A program made the translations under genes and the position numbers. Shown piece after piece: positions 1 to 7,013 of a stretch of 15,515 nucleotides of DNA (its first letter is position 1; each line of letters starts with the position of its first letter). The DNA lies in assembly GCA_016875645.1 (NCBI GenBank), contig VGPE01000043.1, forward strand, positions 1 through 15,515, read 5' to 3'. Below the pieces are notes generated by a model. The model did no database searches. It was not told the origin of the DNA and worked only from the letters and a program-made list of their open reading frames with translations. This DNA comes from Chloroflexota bacterium. GTDB taxonomy: Bacteria > Chloroflexota > Limnocylindria > Limnocylindrales > CSP1-4.

Positions 1-726
1 GTGGCGTTCCTTGCCGTGCGGCTGTGCGACGTGGCGCCGGACGGGGCGTCGTCCCGGGCGACGTACGGGATCCTGAACCTGACCCATCGGGGATCGCACG
101 AGGACATCCGGCCCGTGGAGCCGGGTCGCCGTGAGCGGGTGCGCATCCAGCTCAACGACACGGCCTACGCGTTCGAGGCCGGCCATCGGCTGCGGATCGC
201 GATCTCCACGACCTACTGGCCGATGGTCTGGCCCTCGCCGGAGGTGGTGACGCTGACGGCGTTCGAGGGCAGCGCCCTCTTCCTCCCGATCCGGCCGCCG
301 CGTCCAGGCGACGAGGACCTGCGGATCGACGAGGAGCCCGTCACCGGGCCGCCCGAGGCAATGACCGAGGTGATCCCGGGCCGCTGGGAGCGGGCCATGA
401 CCACCGACCCCGCGACCGGGGAGACGGTCATCACGAACATCTCGGACGGCGGGCGCCACCGACTCGATGCGATCGGGCTGCAGATGCGCGCCGCGGGCGA
501 GGATTCGGTGGGGATCCGCGAGGGCGATCCGCTCTCCTGCTGGGCGGAGAGCCGGCGGACCTCCGAGCAGGGGCGCCCGGGCTGGGAGATCCGCATCGAG
601 GGCAAGGTCCGGCTCACCGCCACCAGGGAGAACTGGCTGCTGACGGGGTCCCTCGAGGCATACGAGAACGGCACGCTCGTCCACGAGACCAGGCGCGAGG
701 CCACCATCCCCCGCGACGGCGTGTAA
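1..726 (+). CDS. CocE/NonD family hydrolase, C-terminal part (5' end outside the window)
   Basis: The frame is open from the first base, so this is the tail of a longer gene and the GTG at position 1 is probably not its start. Residues about 1-100 match the jelly-roll C-terminal domain of the X-Pro dipeptidyl-peptidase/cocaine-esterase group: a stretch ending NLTHR, then the RI-L-N-A--F--GHRLR-AIS pattern and a W-SP---T motif. These are serine hydrolases whose catalytic alpha/beta-hydrolase domain lies upstream, outside this window. They cleave esters or amides. Residues about 125-235 form a second beta-rich stretch (WERAMTTDPATGET, then DPLSCWAES) that is usual after this domain in the NonD subgroup. 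The gene ends 31 bases before a lipoprotein gene on the same strand. Family is fairly sure; substrate is unknown. Confidence 0.82.
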   Translation: MAFLAVRLCDVAPDGASSRATYGILNLTHRGSHEDIRPVEPGRRERVRIQLNDTAYAFEAGHRLRIAISTTYWPMVWPSPEVVTLTAFEGSALFLPIRPPRPGDEDLRIDEEPVTGPPEAMTEVIPGRWERAMTTDPATGETVITNISDGGRHRLDAIGLQMRAAGEDSVGIREGDPLSCWAESRRTSEQGRPGWEIRIEGKVRLTATRENWLLTGSLEAYENGTLVHETRREATIPRDGV

Positions 727-757
727 CCTCGATGGCCGCGGTTGGGAGGCTGGGACG

Positions 758-1267
758 GTGCTGAAGCGAGTCGGGATCCTTATGGCGTTTGCGGCGGTGC
801 TCCTTGGCGCGTGCGGCGGCAGCGCCGGCACGACCGGCAGCGCCTCCGCCCCTGTCCAGAGTGCAGGTCCAGCGGCGACAAGCGGTTCGGCCCCGCCGCG
901 ATCCGCGGACGTCTGCGATCTGATCGATCGCCCGGCGGCAGAGACGTTCTTCGGGGGGCGCACCGTCGTGCACTTCCAGAGCAAGACTGCGTGCCGGGTG
1001 ACGGCCGCGGCGGTGGATCTGAGTGTCACTGTGGCGCCGGATCAGAGCCGCGGCGACTACGACAAGGCACGCGCCGCTCGCGCGGATGCGGTGGACGTTG
1101 CCGGCATCGGCGATGTCGCGGACTACTCGCCCAAGCTCTCCACGCTCACCTTCCTCAAGGGCGACACCATCACCGCCATCGGGGTGGTGGGTGGTGGCGC
1201 CTTCGACCCCGCGGCCGTCCGCGCCTTCGTCGAGGCCCAGGCCCGGTACGCTGCGTCGGTGCGCTGA
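758..1267 (+). CDS. Small secreted lipoprotein, DUF3558-like
   Basis: A 169-residue protein with a GTG start, preceded by GGGAGG at 744-749 with an 8-base spacer, which decides the start. Residues 1-18 form a lipoprotein signal peptide (MLKR, hydrophobic core) ending in the lipobox L16-G17-A18-C19, so it should be exported, lipidated at C19 and anchored to the membrane. Residues about 20-48 are a low-complexity Gly/Ala/Ser/Pro linker. The folded part (about 50-169) begins with CDLID and has a second cysteine at C79, a two-Cys layout like that of DUF3558 lipoproteins, where a disulfide is plausible. No catalytic motif is visible. It follows the hydrolase gene by 31 bases and may be co-transcribed with it. 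The lipoprotein call is firm; the domain family is tentative and the function unknown. Confidence 0.8.
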   Translation: MLKRVGILMAFAAVLLGACGGSAGTTGSASAPVQSAGPAATSGSAPPRSADVCDLIDRPAAETFFGGRTVVHFQSKTACRVTAAAVDLSVTVAPDQSRGDYDKARAARADAVDVAGIGDVADYSPKLSTLTFLKGDTITAIGVVGGGAFDPAAVRAFVEAQARYAASVR

Positions 1268-1337
1268 CCCGCCGCTCCGAGCCGGCTGCGCCGGGCACCT
1301 CCCGTCGGCCTGCTCCGTCGCAGTCGGGCGGGTCAGC
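1263..1337. repeat. Inverted repeat joining the ends of two convergent genes
   Basis: The arms GCTGACCCGCC (1263-1273) and GGCGGGTCAGC (1327-1337) are perfect 11-base complements separated by 53 bases. Each arm contains the stop codon of one convergent gene: the lipoprotein TGA at 1265-1267 and the acetyltransferase TGA, complement of 1333-1335. It could act as a bidirectional transcription end or could be chance similarity in GC-rich DNA. There is no T-tract. Confidence 0.4.
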
Positions 1338-1788
1338 CCGGCTGCAGCGCCCGGTACATCAGGTCGGCGCCGGAGTCCGTGAAGCCCAGTCGTTCGTACG
1401 CACGGCGGGCGCGGCCGTTCCCGGCGTCCACGTCGAGCGCGATGCGGATGCAGCCGCGCGCGATCGCCCGGCGTTCGACCTCCGCGAACAGCGCGTCGAC
1501 GACGCCCTGCCCGCGGTGCTCCGGCCAGACGAACACGTCGTCGAGATAGGCGGCGGGCTTGGCCGCAAAGGTGCTGAACCGATACGACACCTGGAGCATG
1601 CCGACGGGCCGGCCATCCCGTTCCGCAAGGAGGCACTCCGCACCGGGGAAGTCGAGCAGGTAACGGACCGACGGCGCCAGGTCCGCCGGGGCTTCCATGC
1701 CCTGGACCTCCATCATCGCGAGCAATGCCTCCCGGATCGTCTCCGCATCAGCGGGACCGGCCGTTCGGACCGTGATGTGATCGGACAT
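1333..1788 (-). CDS. GNAT family N-acetyltransferase
   Basis: A 151-residue protein of normal length for a single-domain GNAT enzyme, which transfers an acetyl group from acetyl-CoA to an amine. The acetyl-CoA pyrophosphate-binding loop is visible at residues 91-96 (HRGQGV), after the beta strand YLDDVFVWPE, and the C-terminal motif B is seen as NGRARRAYERLGF near residues 124-136. Nothing identifies the acceptor substrate. The ATG at 1788 lies inside the last 41 bases of the upstream membrane-protein gene. No clear Shine-Dalgarno precedes it. Instead TAGATT sits exactly six bases upstream, which fits a leaderless promoter, so the gene may be transcribed on its own. It converges on the lipoprotein gene. 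Family assignment is firm; a role in the neighbouring catabolic cluster is doubtful. Confidence 0.9.
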   Translation of the reverse strand: MSDHITVRTAGPADAETIREALLAMMEVQGMEAPADLAPSVRYLLDFPGAECLLAERDGRPVGMLQVSYRFSTFAAKPAAYLDDVFVWPEHRGQGVVDALFAEVERRAIARGCIRIALDVDAGNGRARRAYERLGFTDSGADLMYRALQPG

Positions 1789-2182
1789 GCTCGGAATCTA
1801 GCCCGTGCGGGCCGTCGGGGGTGGGTCCTGCGCGGGGAGCGCGCTGCCGTCGGCGCAGGGCGCGGGCGTTGAGTCCGAGTCCGGCGACCAGGATCGGCGT
1901 GGCGATCCAGGTCAGGTTCCGCGCGACCATGTCGGGCAGGAAGATGTCCGTCACGGAGCCGCGCTGCGCCCCGTAGCGCTCGGCGAGCGGTGTCAGCGGG
2001 CAGGTGAACCCGTTGGCGGCGAAGATGCCGCACTCGGCGAAGGCGATGGCGGCCGCGATCCCGGTCCGCCGCCGCGGCCGCCCCCGGAGCCCGTCGACGA
2101 GTACCACCACGATCGAGCCGGCAATCACGGCGAATGCGGCGGTGTGGATCGACTTGATCGAGCAGAGCAGGCCTCGGCGCAT
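1748..2182 (-). CDS. Small membrane protein with three helices, DUF2784-like
   Basis: A 144-residue protein with hydrophobic segments at about residues 11-30, 41-58 and 88-107. Between the second and third is a polar loop with the motif C61-PLTPLAERYG, resembling the CPLT motif of DUF2784-type membrane proteins. The C-terminal 35 residues are Arg/Pro/Gly-rich and probably disordered. The ATG at 2182 was chosen because it is 14 bases after the amidohydrolase stop and directly precedes the first helix; an open frame upstream of it is a shadow of the amidohydrolase gene. No good Shine-Dalgarno is seen, so translation may be coupled to the upstream gene. Its 3' end overlaps the acetyltransferase start by 41 bases. 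The function is unknown, and the family name rests only on the short motif. Confidence 0.7.
   Translation of the reverse strand: MRRGLLCSIKSIHTAAFAVIAGSIVVVLVDGLRGRPRRRTGIAAAIAFAECGIFAANGFTCPLTPLAERYGAQRGSVTDIFLPDMVARNLTWIATPILVAGLGLNARALRRRQRAPRAGPTPDGPHGLDSEHVRSHHGPNGRSR
1789..1800 (-). promoter_or_regulatory. Candidate leaderless promoter (-10) of the acetyltransferase gene
   Basis: Read on the minus strand, TAGATT (complement of 1795-1800) is followed by six bases and then the ATG. A -10 box at this distance places the transcript start on or next to the start codon, as in known leaderless genes. No convincing -35 is seen. Confidence 0.4.
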
Positions 2183-2196
2183 GCGCGGCGCGGGCG

Positions 2197-3636
2197 TCAG
2201 GGCACGAGCGGCCAGAGCGCGAACGTACCCGGCCCGAGCGGCTGCTCCAGCACCGACGCCGCGAGCTCGTCGATCTCTCGGTAGGCCGCCTCGGCGTCGA
2301 AGCGGGTGAACCGTCCGCCGTCGAGGATCGCCTCGCCCTCCACGTAGACGGTATCGACGGTCGAGGTCTGGCGGTAGAACATCAGGCCGTCCACCGGGTC
2401 CTGCCAGCGCGGATGCGCTTCGGGCCGGTCGATGCGGTGGATCACGAGGTCGGCGCGCTTGCCGGCCTCGAGCGAGCCGGCCTCCGCTTCCATGCCGAGC
2501 GCACGCGCCCCGTGGAGCGTCGCCATTTCGAGGGCCTGCTCGCCGGTGACGATCGGGAATTCCCCGCGGACCTCGCGGAAGCCCATCATCATGAGGAACG
2601 CTTGGCGCAGCAGATCGCGCTTGTTGAGGTATCCGTCCGACCCCAGGGCCACCGTGGCGCCGGCCCCCAGCAGCTCCGGGAATCGACCGTGGCGGATGGC
2701 GCCCATGCCCCGTCGCATCGAAGCGCCCGGGCAGTGGACGACCCGCGTGTCGGTCTCCACGACCAGGCGCGCTTCGTTCTCGGTGAGGTGGATCATGTGG
2801 ACCAGCGTGAGCCGCGGGCCCAGGATCCCGACGTCCGCGAGGTGCTCGATCGGCGCCTTGCCGTACATCGCCCGTGACGACTCCGCCTCGTCCGGGCCCC
2901 AGTGCTGGTGGATGACCATCGGCGCGTCGTGTTCCCCGGCCAGCTCCATCCCCCGCTGCAGCAGCTCGTCCGAGCTGCGGCCGCTGCCGTACATCACGAC
3001 GGCGCCCCGCACCCGCTGCGGACCGCGGAACGGGTAGCGCGTCAGCTGGTCGGTGAGCAGCCCGACGCACTCCTCGAACGGCCGCTTGAGCAGATCCGCT
3101 TCTTCGGTCCCGATGCCGCGCACGTCGCTCGCGGCCCCGAGATCAGCGTCTCCGAACAGGAAGTGGCCGGTGACCGCCCGCAGGCCCACCATCTCGATCG
3201 AGCCCGCCGCCGCGTCCAGGTTGAACGCACTGCCCGTGTCGCTGAACGCGGTCGTGCCGTTCGCGACCATCTCCATCGCCGACAGGAGCGTCCCGAGCCG
3301 GTCGATGTCGCGCGTCCGCGGCGACGTGAACATGGCCAGGTCGATCGGGTCCATGTCCATGTGCGTCTTCGGTGCGAACCCCCGGGCGATCTCGTTCGCG
3401 GTGTGCACGTGGGCGTCGACGAGCCCGGGGTGGACCAGGGCGCCGCGCAGGTCGCGGGTCTCGCGGGCACGGGCGACGGCTGCCTCACCCACCTCACGGT
3501 CCGGGCCGATCGCGACGATCCGCCCGCCGGCGATGGCGATCGCGCCGTCCACCAGGATCCGCCGCTGCTGATCGAGCGTGATGATCCGGCCGTGCCGGAG
3601 CAGCAGGTCGACCGGACCCGGTCCCTCGTCGTTCAT
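2197..3636 (-). CDS. Amidohydrolase-superfamily metal-dependent hydrolase (cytosine deaminase/TrzN-like group)
   Basis: A 479-residue cytosolic enzyme. Residues 1-68 and about 390-440 form the split beta-sandwich domain (LLLRHGRIITLD; later GKRADLVIH), around a TIM-barrel core. Metal ligands are seen as H76-x-H78 (VDAHVHTA), H243-x-H245 (IHQHW), H280/H283 (VHMIHLTENE) and D334 (LGSDG). Relatives hydrolyse or deaminate N-heterocycles, guanine-like compounds or triazines. The usual His-x-x-Glu of the deaminases is not present: the third ligand region reads HQHWGPDE, so deamination cannot be assumed. The start is supported by GGGAGGG just upstream of the ATG. The gene begins 13 bases after the PhyH gene stop, indicating one operon. 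Family is firm; substrate unknown. Confidence 0.92.
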   Translation of the reverse strand: MNDEGPGPVDLLLRHGRIITLDQQRRILVDGAIAIAGGRIVAIGPDREVGEAAVARARETRDLRGALVHPGLVDAHVHTANEIARGFAPKTHMDMDPIDLAMFTSPRTRDIDRLGTLLSAMEMVANGTTAFSDTGSAFNLDAAAGSIEMVGLRAVTGHFLFGDADLGAASDVRGIGTEEADLLKRPFEECVGLLTDQLTRYPFRGPQRVRGAVVMYGSGRSSDELLQRGMELAGEHDAPMVIHQHWGPDEAESSRAMYGKAPIEHLADVGILGPRLTLVHMIHLTENEARLVVETDTRVVHCPGASMRRGMGAIRHGRFPELLGAGATVALGSDGYLNKRDLLRQAFLMMMGFREVRGEFPIVTGEQALEMATLHGARALGMEAEAGSLEAGKRADLVIHRIDRPEAHPRWQDPVDGLMFYRQTSTVDTVYVEGEAILDGGRFTRFDAEAAYREIDELAASVLEQPLGPGTFALWPLVP

Positions 3637-3649
3637 CGAGCCCTCCCGC

Positions 3650-4531
3650 TCACATTTTCGGCGTCGCTCCCGCGAACGCGCTCTCGCGGAGCTGCGACTG
3701 GACCTCGTAGATCGTGCCGGTCTTCCGCGTCGGGAACGGTAGCCGGACCGGCGGCTGCTCCGTGATTCTCGGCGTCAGGGTCGGCTGGCCGCGGACGATC
3801 CCCGCGTTGAACGCATCCCAGTCACCGATCGAGACCGCGAACGGGAAGGCGTCCGCGGCGGCCATGTCGAACAGCAGCAGGCGTCGCGGGTTCGGGGACC
3901 GGTTGGGGGCGCTGCCGTGGAGCATGCGCACGTGGTGGATCTCGATCGACCCGGCGGGCATCTCGACCGGCGTGGCGGCGGCGATATCGATCCCTTGCGC
4001 GCGCACGTCCACTGCGCCCACGAACACGCCGTCCTGGTGGTGGTCCAGCACGGGTCCGCGGTGGGAGCCGGGCATCACCAGCAGGCAGCCGTTCTGGAGC
4101 GAACAATCGTCGAACGCGATGCCGATCGCGCACAGGTCGTCGTTGCTGTGCGGATGGAACGCGAGGTCCTGGTGCCACTCGACGGGGCTGCCGACGCCGG
4201 CCGACTTGAGGTTGAGCTTGCTGCCGAGCATCCGGATGTCCGGCCCCAGCACATCCTCGAGCGGGTCGAGGATCGCGTCGGAGCGGATGAGGTCGGCGAA
4301 GAACGGGTGAATGCGATGCGGCGCCTTGAGCCGCCGGATGGCCGGCCGCTCGGCGGAGTGGGCGGGCTCGAGGTCGAAGATGGCGTCGCTCTCGGTCAGC
4401 CCGCGGGAGCGCTCGACGAAGCCTTCAATGACCTGCCGGCCCTCGGCCACCTGGGCGGCTGAAAGTACGCCCTCGACGATCAGGAATCCGGTCTCGCGGT
4501 AGGTGTCGCGCTGGGACGTGGTGAGCCGCAT
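3650..4531 (-). CDS. Phytanoyl-CoA dioxygenase (PhyH) family Fe(II)/2-oxoglutarate oxygenase
   Basis: A 293-residue protein, the usual length for a stand-alone PhyH-family enzyme. These cytosolic non-haem iron oxygenases hydroxylate substrates with O2 and 2-oxoglutarate. The facial triad is visible: H120-x-D122 (VEWHQDLAFHPH) and distal H205 (VRMLHGSAPN), followed about 11 residues later by the arginine pair R216-R217 that would bind the 2-oxoglutarate carboxylate. NGCLLVMPGSHRGP (about 147-160) is the typical family strand. The ATG at 4531 has GGAGG six bases upstream. It lies 18 bases after the stop of the upstream amidohydrolase and 13 bases before the next one, so it is the middle gene of an operon. 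Bacterial PhyH proteins act on very varied small molecules, so the human substrate name should not be transferred. Confidence 0.93.
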   Translation of the reverse strand: MRLTTSQRDTYRETGFLIVEGVLSAAQVAEGRQVIEGFVERSRGLTESDAIFDLEPAHSAERPAIRRLKAPHRIHPFFADLIRSDAILDPLEDVLGPDIRMLGSKLNLKSAGVGSPVEWHQDLAFHPHSNDDLCAIGIAFDDCSLQNGCLLVMPGSHRGPVLDHHQDGVFVGAVDVRAQGIDIAAATPVEMPAGSIEIHHVRMLHGSAPNRSPNPRRLLLFDMAAADAFPFAVSIGDWDAFNAGIVRGQPTLTPRITEQPPVRLPFPTRKTGTIYEVQSQLRESAFAGATPKM

Positions 4532-4549
4532 CGCAGGCCTCCGGGGCAG

Positions 4550-5773
4550 TCAGGCAGATCGACGCACGACGGCGCCGGCCTTCATGACAAGTGACAGGTT
4601 CGACAGGCGCTTCAGGTCGGCCAGCGGGTCGCCCCGCACCATCAGGATGTCCGCCCGCTTGCCCGCCTGGATCGTGCCGACCTGGCCGTCGATCTTGAGC
4701 AGGCGGGCGCCACCGATCGTGCCGGCCTTGATGGCATCCATTGCCGAGAGCCCGTGGTCGTGCAGGTTCCAGATCTCGCGCCAGAGCATGTCCGACGTGA
4801 CGCCGCGGACGCCGCAGTCCGTGCCGGCCGCCAGCGGGATCCCGAGGCTGACCGCCGCCTCGCAGGATCGCCGGTGCGACACCGAGAGCCGCTTCTGGTT
4901 GTCGATGATGTCCTGGCCGACGCCTGGGATGTTGCTCCAGACATCGGTGACCGTCAGGGTGGGCGTGAGAACGGTGCCGTGCTCGCGCACCACCTCGAGC
5001 GCCGAGCGGTCGGCGAGGAACGCGTGCTCGATCGAGTTGACGCCGCCGCGCGCGCTGGCGATGACGGCTGCAGAGGGCTGGGCGTGGCTCATCACCGTGC
5101 GATGGAGCCGCTGTGCCTCGTCCACCACCGCCTTGATCTCGTCGATGGTCATCTCGACGGCGCCGGCCACGGCGCTGGTGATCTGGGCCGCCTCGCTGGA
5201 CACGATCTTGAAGTGGTCAGCCCCGTCGCGCGCCAGCGCCCGGGTCAGCTTCACCATCTCGTGGGGCCCGTCGGCCTCGTGGCCGAACTCCCAGCCGTGG
5301 CCGCCGGTGATCGTGATGGCGCCGCCTGCCGCGGAGAGGTGGGGGCCCTCGACGAACCCCGCGTTGATGGCGTCGCGCAGGGCGATGTCCCGCGAGTGGG
5401 CCGCCCCTGCCGATCGGGCGGTGGTGACGCCGGCGTGCAGTGCGCGGCGCGCGTTGCCGGCGCCGATGAAGGCGGCCACCGCCGGGTCCTGGTGGAGCGC
5501 GTCCCGGATGCCGTTGTTCGTCTCGAGCCGGGCGTCGATCGTGTAGTGGACGTGGACGTCCACGAAGCCCGGCAACAACGAGTGGCCACCGGCCGGGATC
5601 ACCGTCAGGTCGTCCGTGGCGTCGGCGCCTGCGCGTTCCGCGCCCCAGCGCCGCGCGTCGTGGGGCGCGACCGACGCGATCCGGCCGTCGTCGCCGACCA
5701 CGACGTCGACATGCTCGCGGGGCGAATCGGCGATCCCGTCGATCAGCCGAGCATCGGTGAACACGAAACCCAC
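4550..5773 (-). CDS. Metal-dependent amidohydrolase, binuclear carboxylated-lysine type (imidazolonepropionase/prolidase-like)
   Basis: A 407-residue enzyme from a GTG start at 5773. This start is chosen because AGGAGGGA lies seven bases upstream and the beta-sandwich sequence (MGFVFTDARLIDG) begins there; a longer reading from 5860 adds an unconserved Pro/Arg-rich 29 residues. Ligands visible are H74-x-H76 (VDVHVHYTID), K189 (ADHFKI, the likely carboxylated lysine bridging two metals), H230 (VMSHAQ), H250 (SIEHA) and D319 (AAGTDCG). This set is typical of the subgroup that includes Xaa-Arg/Xaa-Pro dipeptidases and imidazolonepropionase-like proteins. A hydrolysed amide or peptide bond is therefore likely, but the substrate is unknown. 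It is the first gene of the minus-strand run and diverges from the Gfo/Idh gene across 95 bases. Confidence 0.92.
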   Translation of the reverse strand: MGFVFTDARLIDGIADSPREHVDVVVGDDGRIASVAPHDARRWGAERAGADATDDLTVIPAGGHSLLPGFVDVHVHYTIDARLETNNGIRDALHQDPAVAAFIGAGNARRALHAGVTTARSAGAAHSRDIALRDAINAGFVEGPHLSAAGGAITITGGHGWEFGHEADGPHEMVKLTRALARDGADHFKIVSSEAAQITSAVAGAVEMTIDEIKAVVDEAQRLHRTVMSHAQPSAAVIASARGGVNSIEHAFLADRSALEVVREHGTVLTPTLTVTDVWSNIPGVGQDIIDNQKRLSVSHRRSCEAAVSLGIPLAAGTDCGVRGVTSDMLWREIWNLHDHGLSAMDAIKAGTIGGARLLKIDGQVGTIQAGKRADILMVRGDPLADLKRLSNLSLVMKAGAVVRRSA

Positions 5774-5871
5774 GCGCTGGTCCCTCCTGTCCGGGCCGGC
5801 AGCCTCGGTCGGCCCCGGCCGTGCTAGTCTAGGCAGCCGGGCATGCGCCGGCCGGCCCATCGGAGGCGATG
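5774..5871. promoter_or_regulatory. Divergent promoter region with a possible shared -10 element
   Basis: This gap separates the amidohydrolase (minus) from the Gfo/Idh gene (plus). CTAGTCTAG at 5824-5832 is symmetric and gives TAGTCT on the plus strand (5825-5830) and TAGACT on the minus strand (complement of 5826-5831), so one element could serve as -10 in both directions. No convincing -35 boxes are seen. A GC-rich stretch, CGCCGGCCGGC, follows at about 5847-5857. Confidence 0.35.
5781..5788 (-). promoter_or_regulatory. Ribosome binding site that fixes the amidohydrolase start
   Basis: On the minus strand the sequence AGGAGGGA is followed by seven bases and GTG. It selects the GTG at 5773 over the in-frame ATG at 5860. 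Confidence 0.8.
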
Positions 5872-6897
5872 ATGACCGTTCGGTTCGGGATGATCGGGTC
5901 GGGCGGGATGGCCCGCGTGCACGCCGAGGCGATCGCCCGGGGCGCGCGCGGGGTGCGCCTGGTCGCGGTGGCAGGCGGTTCGCGGGCGGGCGGGCTCGCG
6001 ACCGAGTACAGCATCGCGGTCGAGCCCTCGGTGGAGTCTCTCCTGGAGCGGGCCGATGTCGACGCGATCGTCATCGCGACGCCTCATGCGACCCACGTCC
6101 CCCTGTCGCTGGCCGCCGCGGCCGCGGGGAAGCACGTCTTCCTCGAGAAGCCGATGGCTCTTGACGTCGCCGAGTGCGACGCGATCATCGACGCCTGCCG
6201 CGCGGCCGGGGTCCGACTCATGGTGGCCCACATCACGCGGTTCCTCGAGGCGACCCGGGTGGCGCGCGACCTCGTGGGCGCCGGTGCGATCGGCGAGCTG
6301 CGGATGATCTCGGTCCACCGCCTGCTGCACGGCTACCCGAACAGCGGCTGGACCCTGGACCCGGCCGAGGGGACCGCCTTCCTCGACTGGGGCTCGCATG
6401 GCGCCGACATCATCCGCTGGTTCGCGGCGCGCGAGCCGATGCTCGCGTTCGGGCAGTTCGCGACCTACCGCGGCGGAATGCCGGCCGGCCTGTCGGGGAT
6501 GGTGCAGTACGCCTTCCCCGACGACGTCATGAGCCAGGTCTGGATGTCCTACGAACTGCCGGCGCAGTCATGGATCCAGCGCGCGCACTACGTGTTCACG
6601 GGCTCCGAGGGCCTCGTCGACCTCAACGCCTACGGCCGCGTCGAGGTGGTGAGGGGCGCCGACGCGCATGAGGCGTTCACCCAGCCCGACCTCGCCCGCT
6701 CGTCGGTCGAGGGCGTGTCGTTCAACGCCTACTTCCGCGACGGGTTTGCTCGCCAGATCGGCGAGTTCGCGGCCGCGATCACCGAGGGCCGCGAACCGTC
6801 GGTCTCCGGGAGGGACGGGCGGACCGCAATCGAGATGGTCGAAGCCGCCGAGCGCTCCGCGGCCACCGGACAGGCGGTTCGGCTGCCGCTCGAGTAG
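5872..6897 (+). CDS. Gfo/Idh/MocA family NAD(P)-dependent oxidoreductase
   Basis: A 341-residue protein of typical length for this family, whose members oxidise or reduce sugars, inositols and related polyols in the cytosol. The N-terminal Rossmann domain has GMIGSGGMA (residues 6-14), and the family signature E92-K93-P94 (FLEKPMAL) is present. The C-terminal alpha/beta domain contains FLDWGSHGADIIRW with H176 and D179, the usual position of the catalytic His/Asp. Two tandem ATGs exist (5869 and 5872). GGAGG at 5862-5866 leaves only two bases to the first but five to the second, so 5872 is preferred. The gene diverges from the amidohydrolase gene and stands alone on this strand, ending before two hairpins. 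Family is sure; substrate is unknown, though a hydroxylated or sugar-acid-like compound fits its neighbours. Confidence 0.94.
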   Translation: MTVRFGMIGSGGMARVHAEAIARGARGVRLVAVAGGSRAGGLATEYSIAVEPSVESLLERADVDAIVIATPHATHVPLSLAAAAAGKHVFLEKPMALDVAECDAIIDACRAAGVRLMVAHITRFLEATRVARDLVGAGAIGELRMISVHRLLHGYPNSGWTLDPAEGTAFLDWGSHGADIIRWFAAREPMLAFGQFATYRGGMPAGLSGMVQYAFPDDVMSQVWMSYELPAQSWIQRAHYVFTGSEGLVDLNAYGRVEVVRGADAHEAFTQPDLARSSVEGVSFNAYFRDGFARQIGEFAAAITEGREPSVSGRDGRTAIEMVEAAERSAATGQAVRLPLE

Positions 6898-6900
6898 GAC

Positions 6901-6963
6901 ATGGACCATCCCGGCGGGGCCGCCCGCGGCCAGCTGTTCAACCCGCGCTTGATGAACTGGTGA
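6901..6963 (+). other. Tiny open frame of 20 codons after the oxidoreductase gene
   Basis: ATG at 6901, three bases after the oxidoreductase stop, opens a 20-residue frame beginning MDHPGG and ending NPRLMNW before TGA. It has no good ribosome binding site. It could be a relic of a lost gene's C-terminus or chance; I do not call it a gene. Confidence 0.15.
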
Positions 6964-6972
6964 CCTGACGGC

Positions 6973-6993
6973 CGCGTCCGGGGGCCGGACGCG
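6973..6993 (+). terminator. GC-rich hairpin downstream of the oxidoreductase gene
   Basis: CGCGTCCG (6973-6980) pairs with CGGACGCG (6986-6993) around the five-base loop GGGGC. There is no T-tract, so on its own it is a weak terminator candidate; it precedes a much stronger hairpin at 7031-7060. Confidence 0.4.
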
Positions 6994-7013
6994 CTGCGCG
7001 GGCAGCTGTCGGA

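Noticed and set aside
742..1872. A 376-codon plus-strand frame over the lipoprotein and acetyltransferase genes
   Set aside because: It is Arg-rich shadow coding; the lipoprotein signal peptide and the GNAT motifs are in other frames.
2183..3070. N-terminal 296 codons of the frame that contains the small membrane protein
   Set aside because: This part is an Arg/Pro-rich shadow of the amidohydrolase gene; only the part from 2182 on shows helices.
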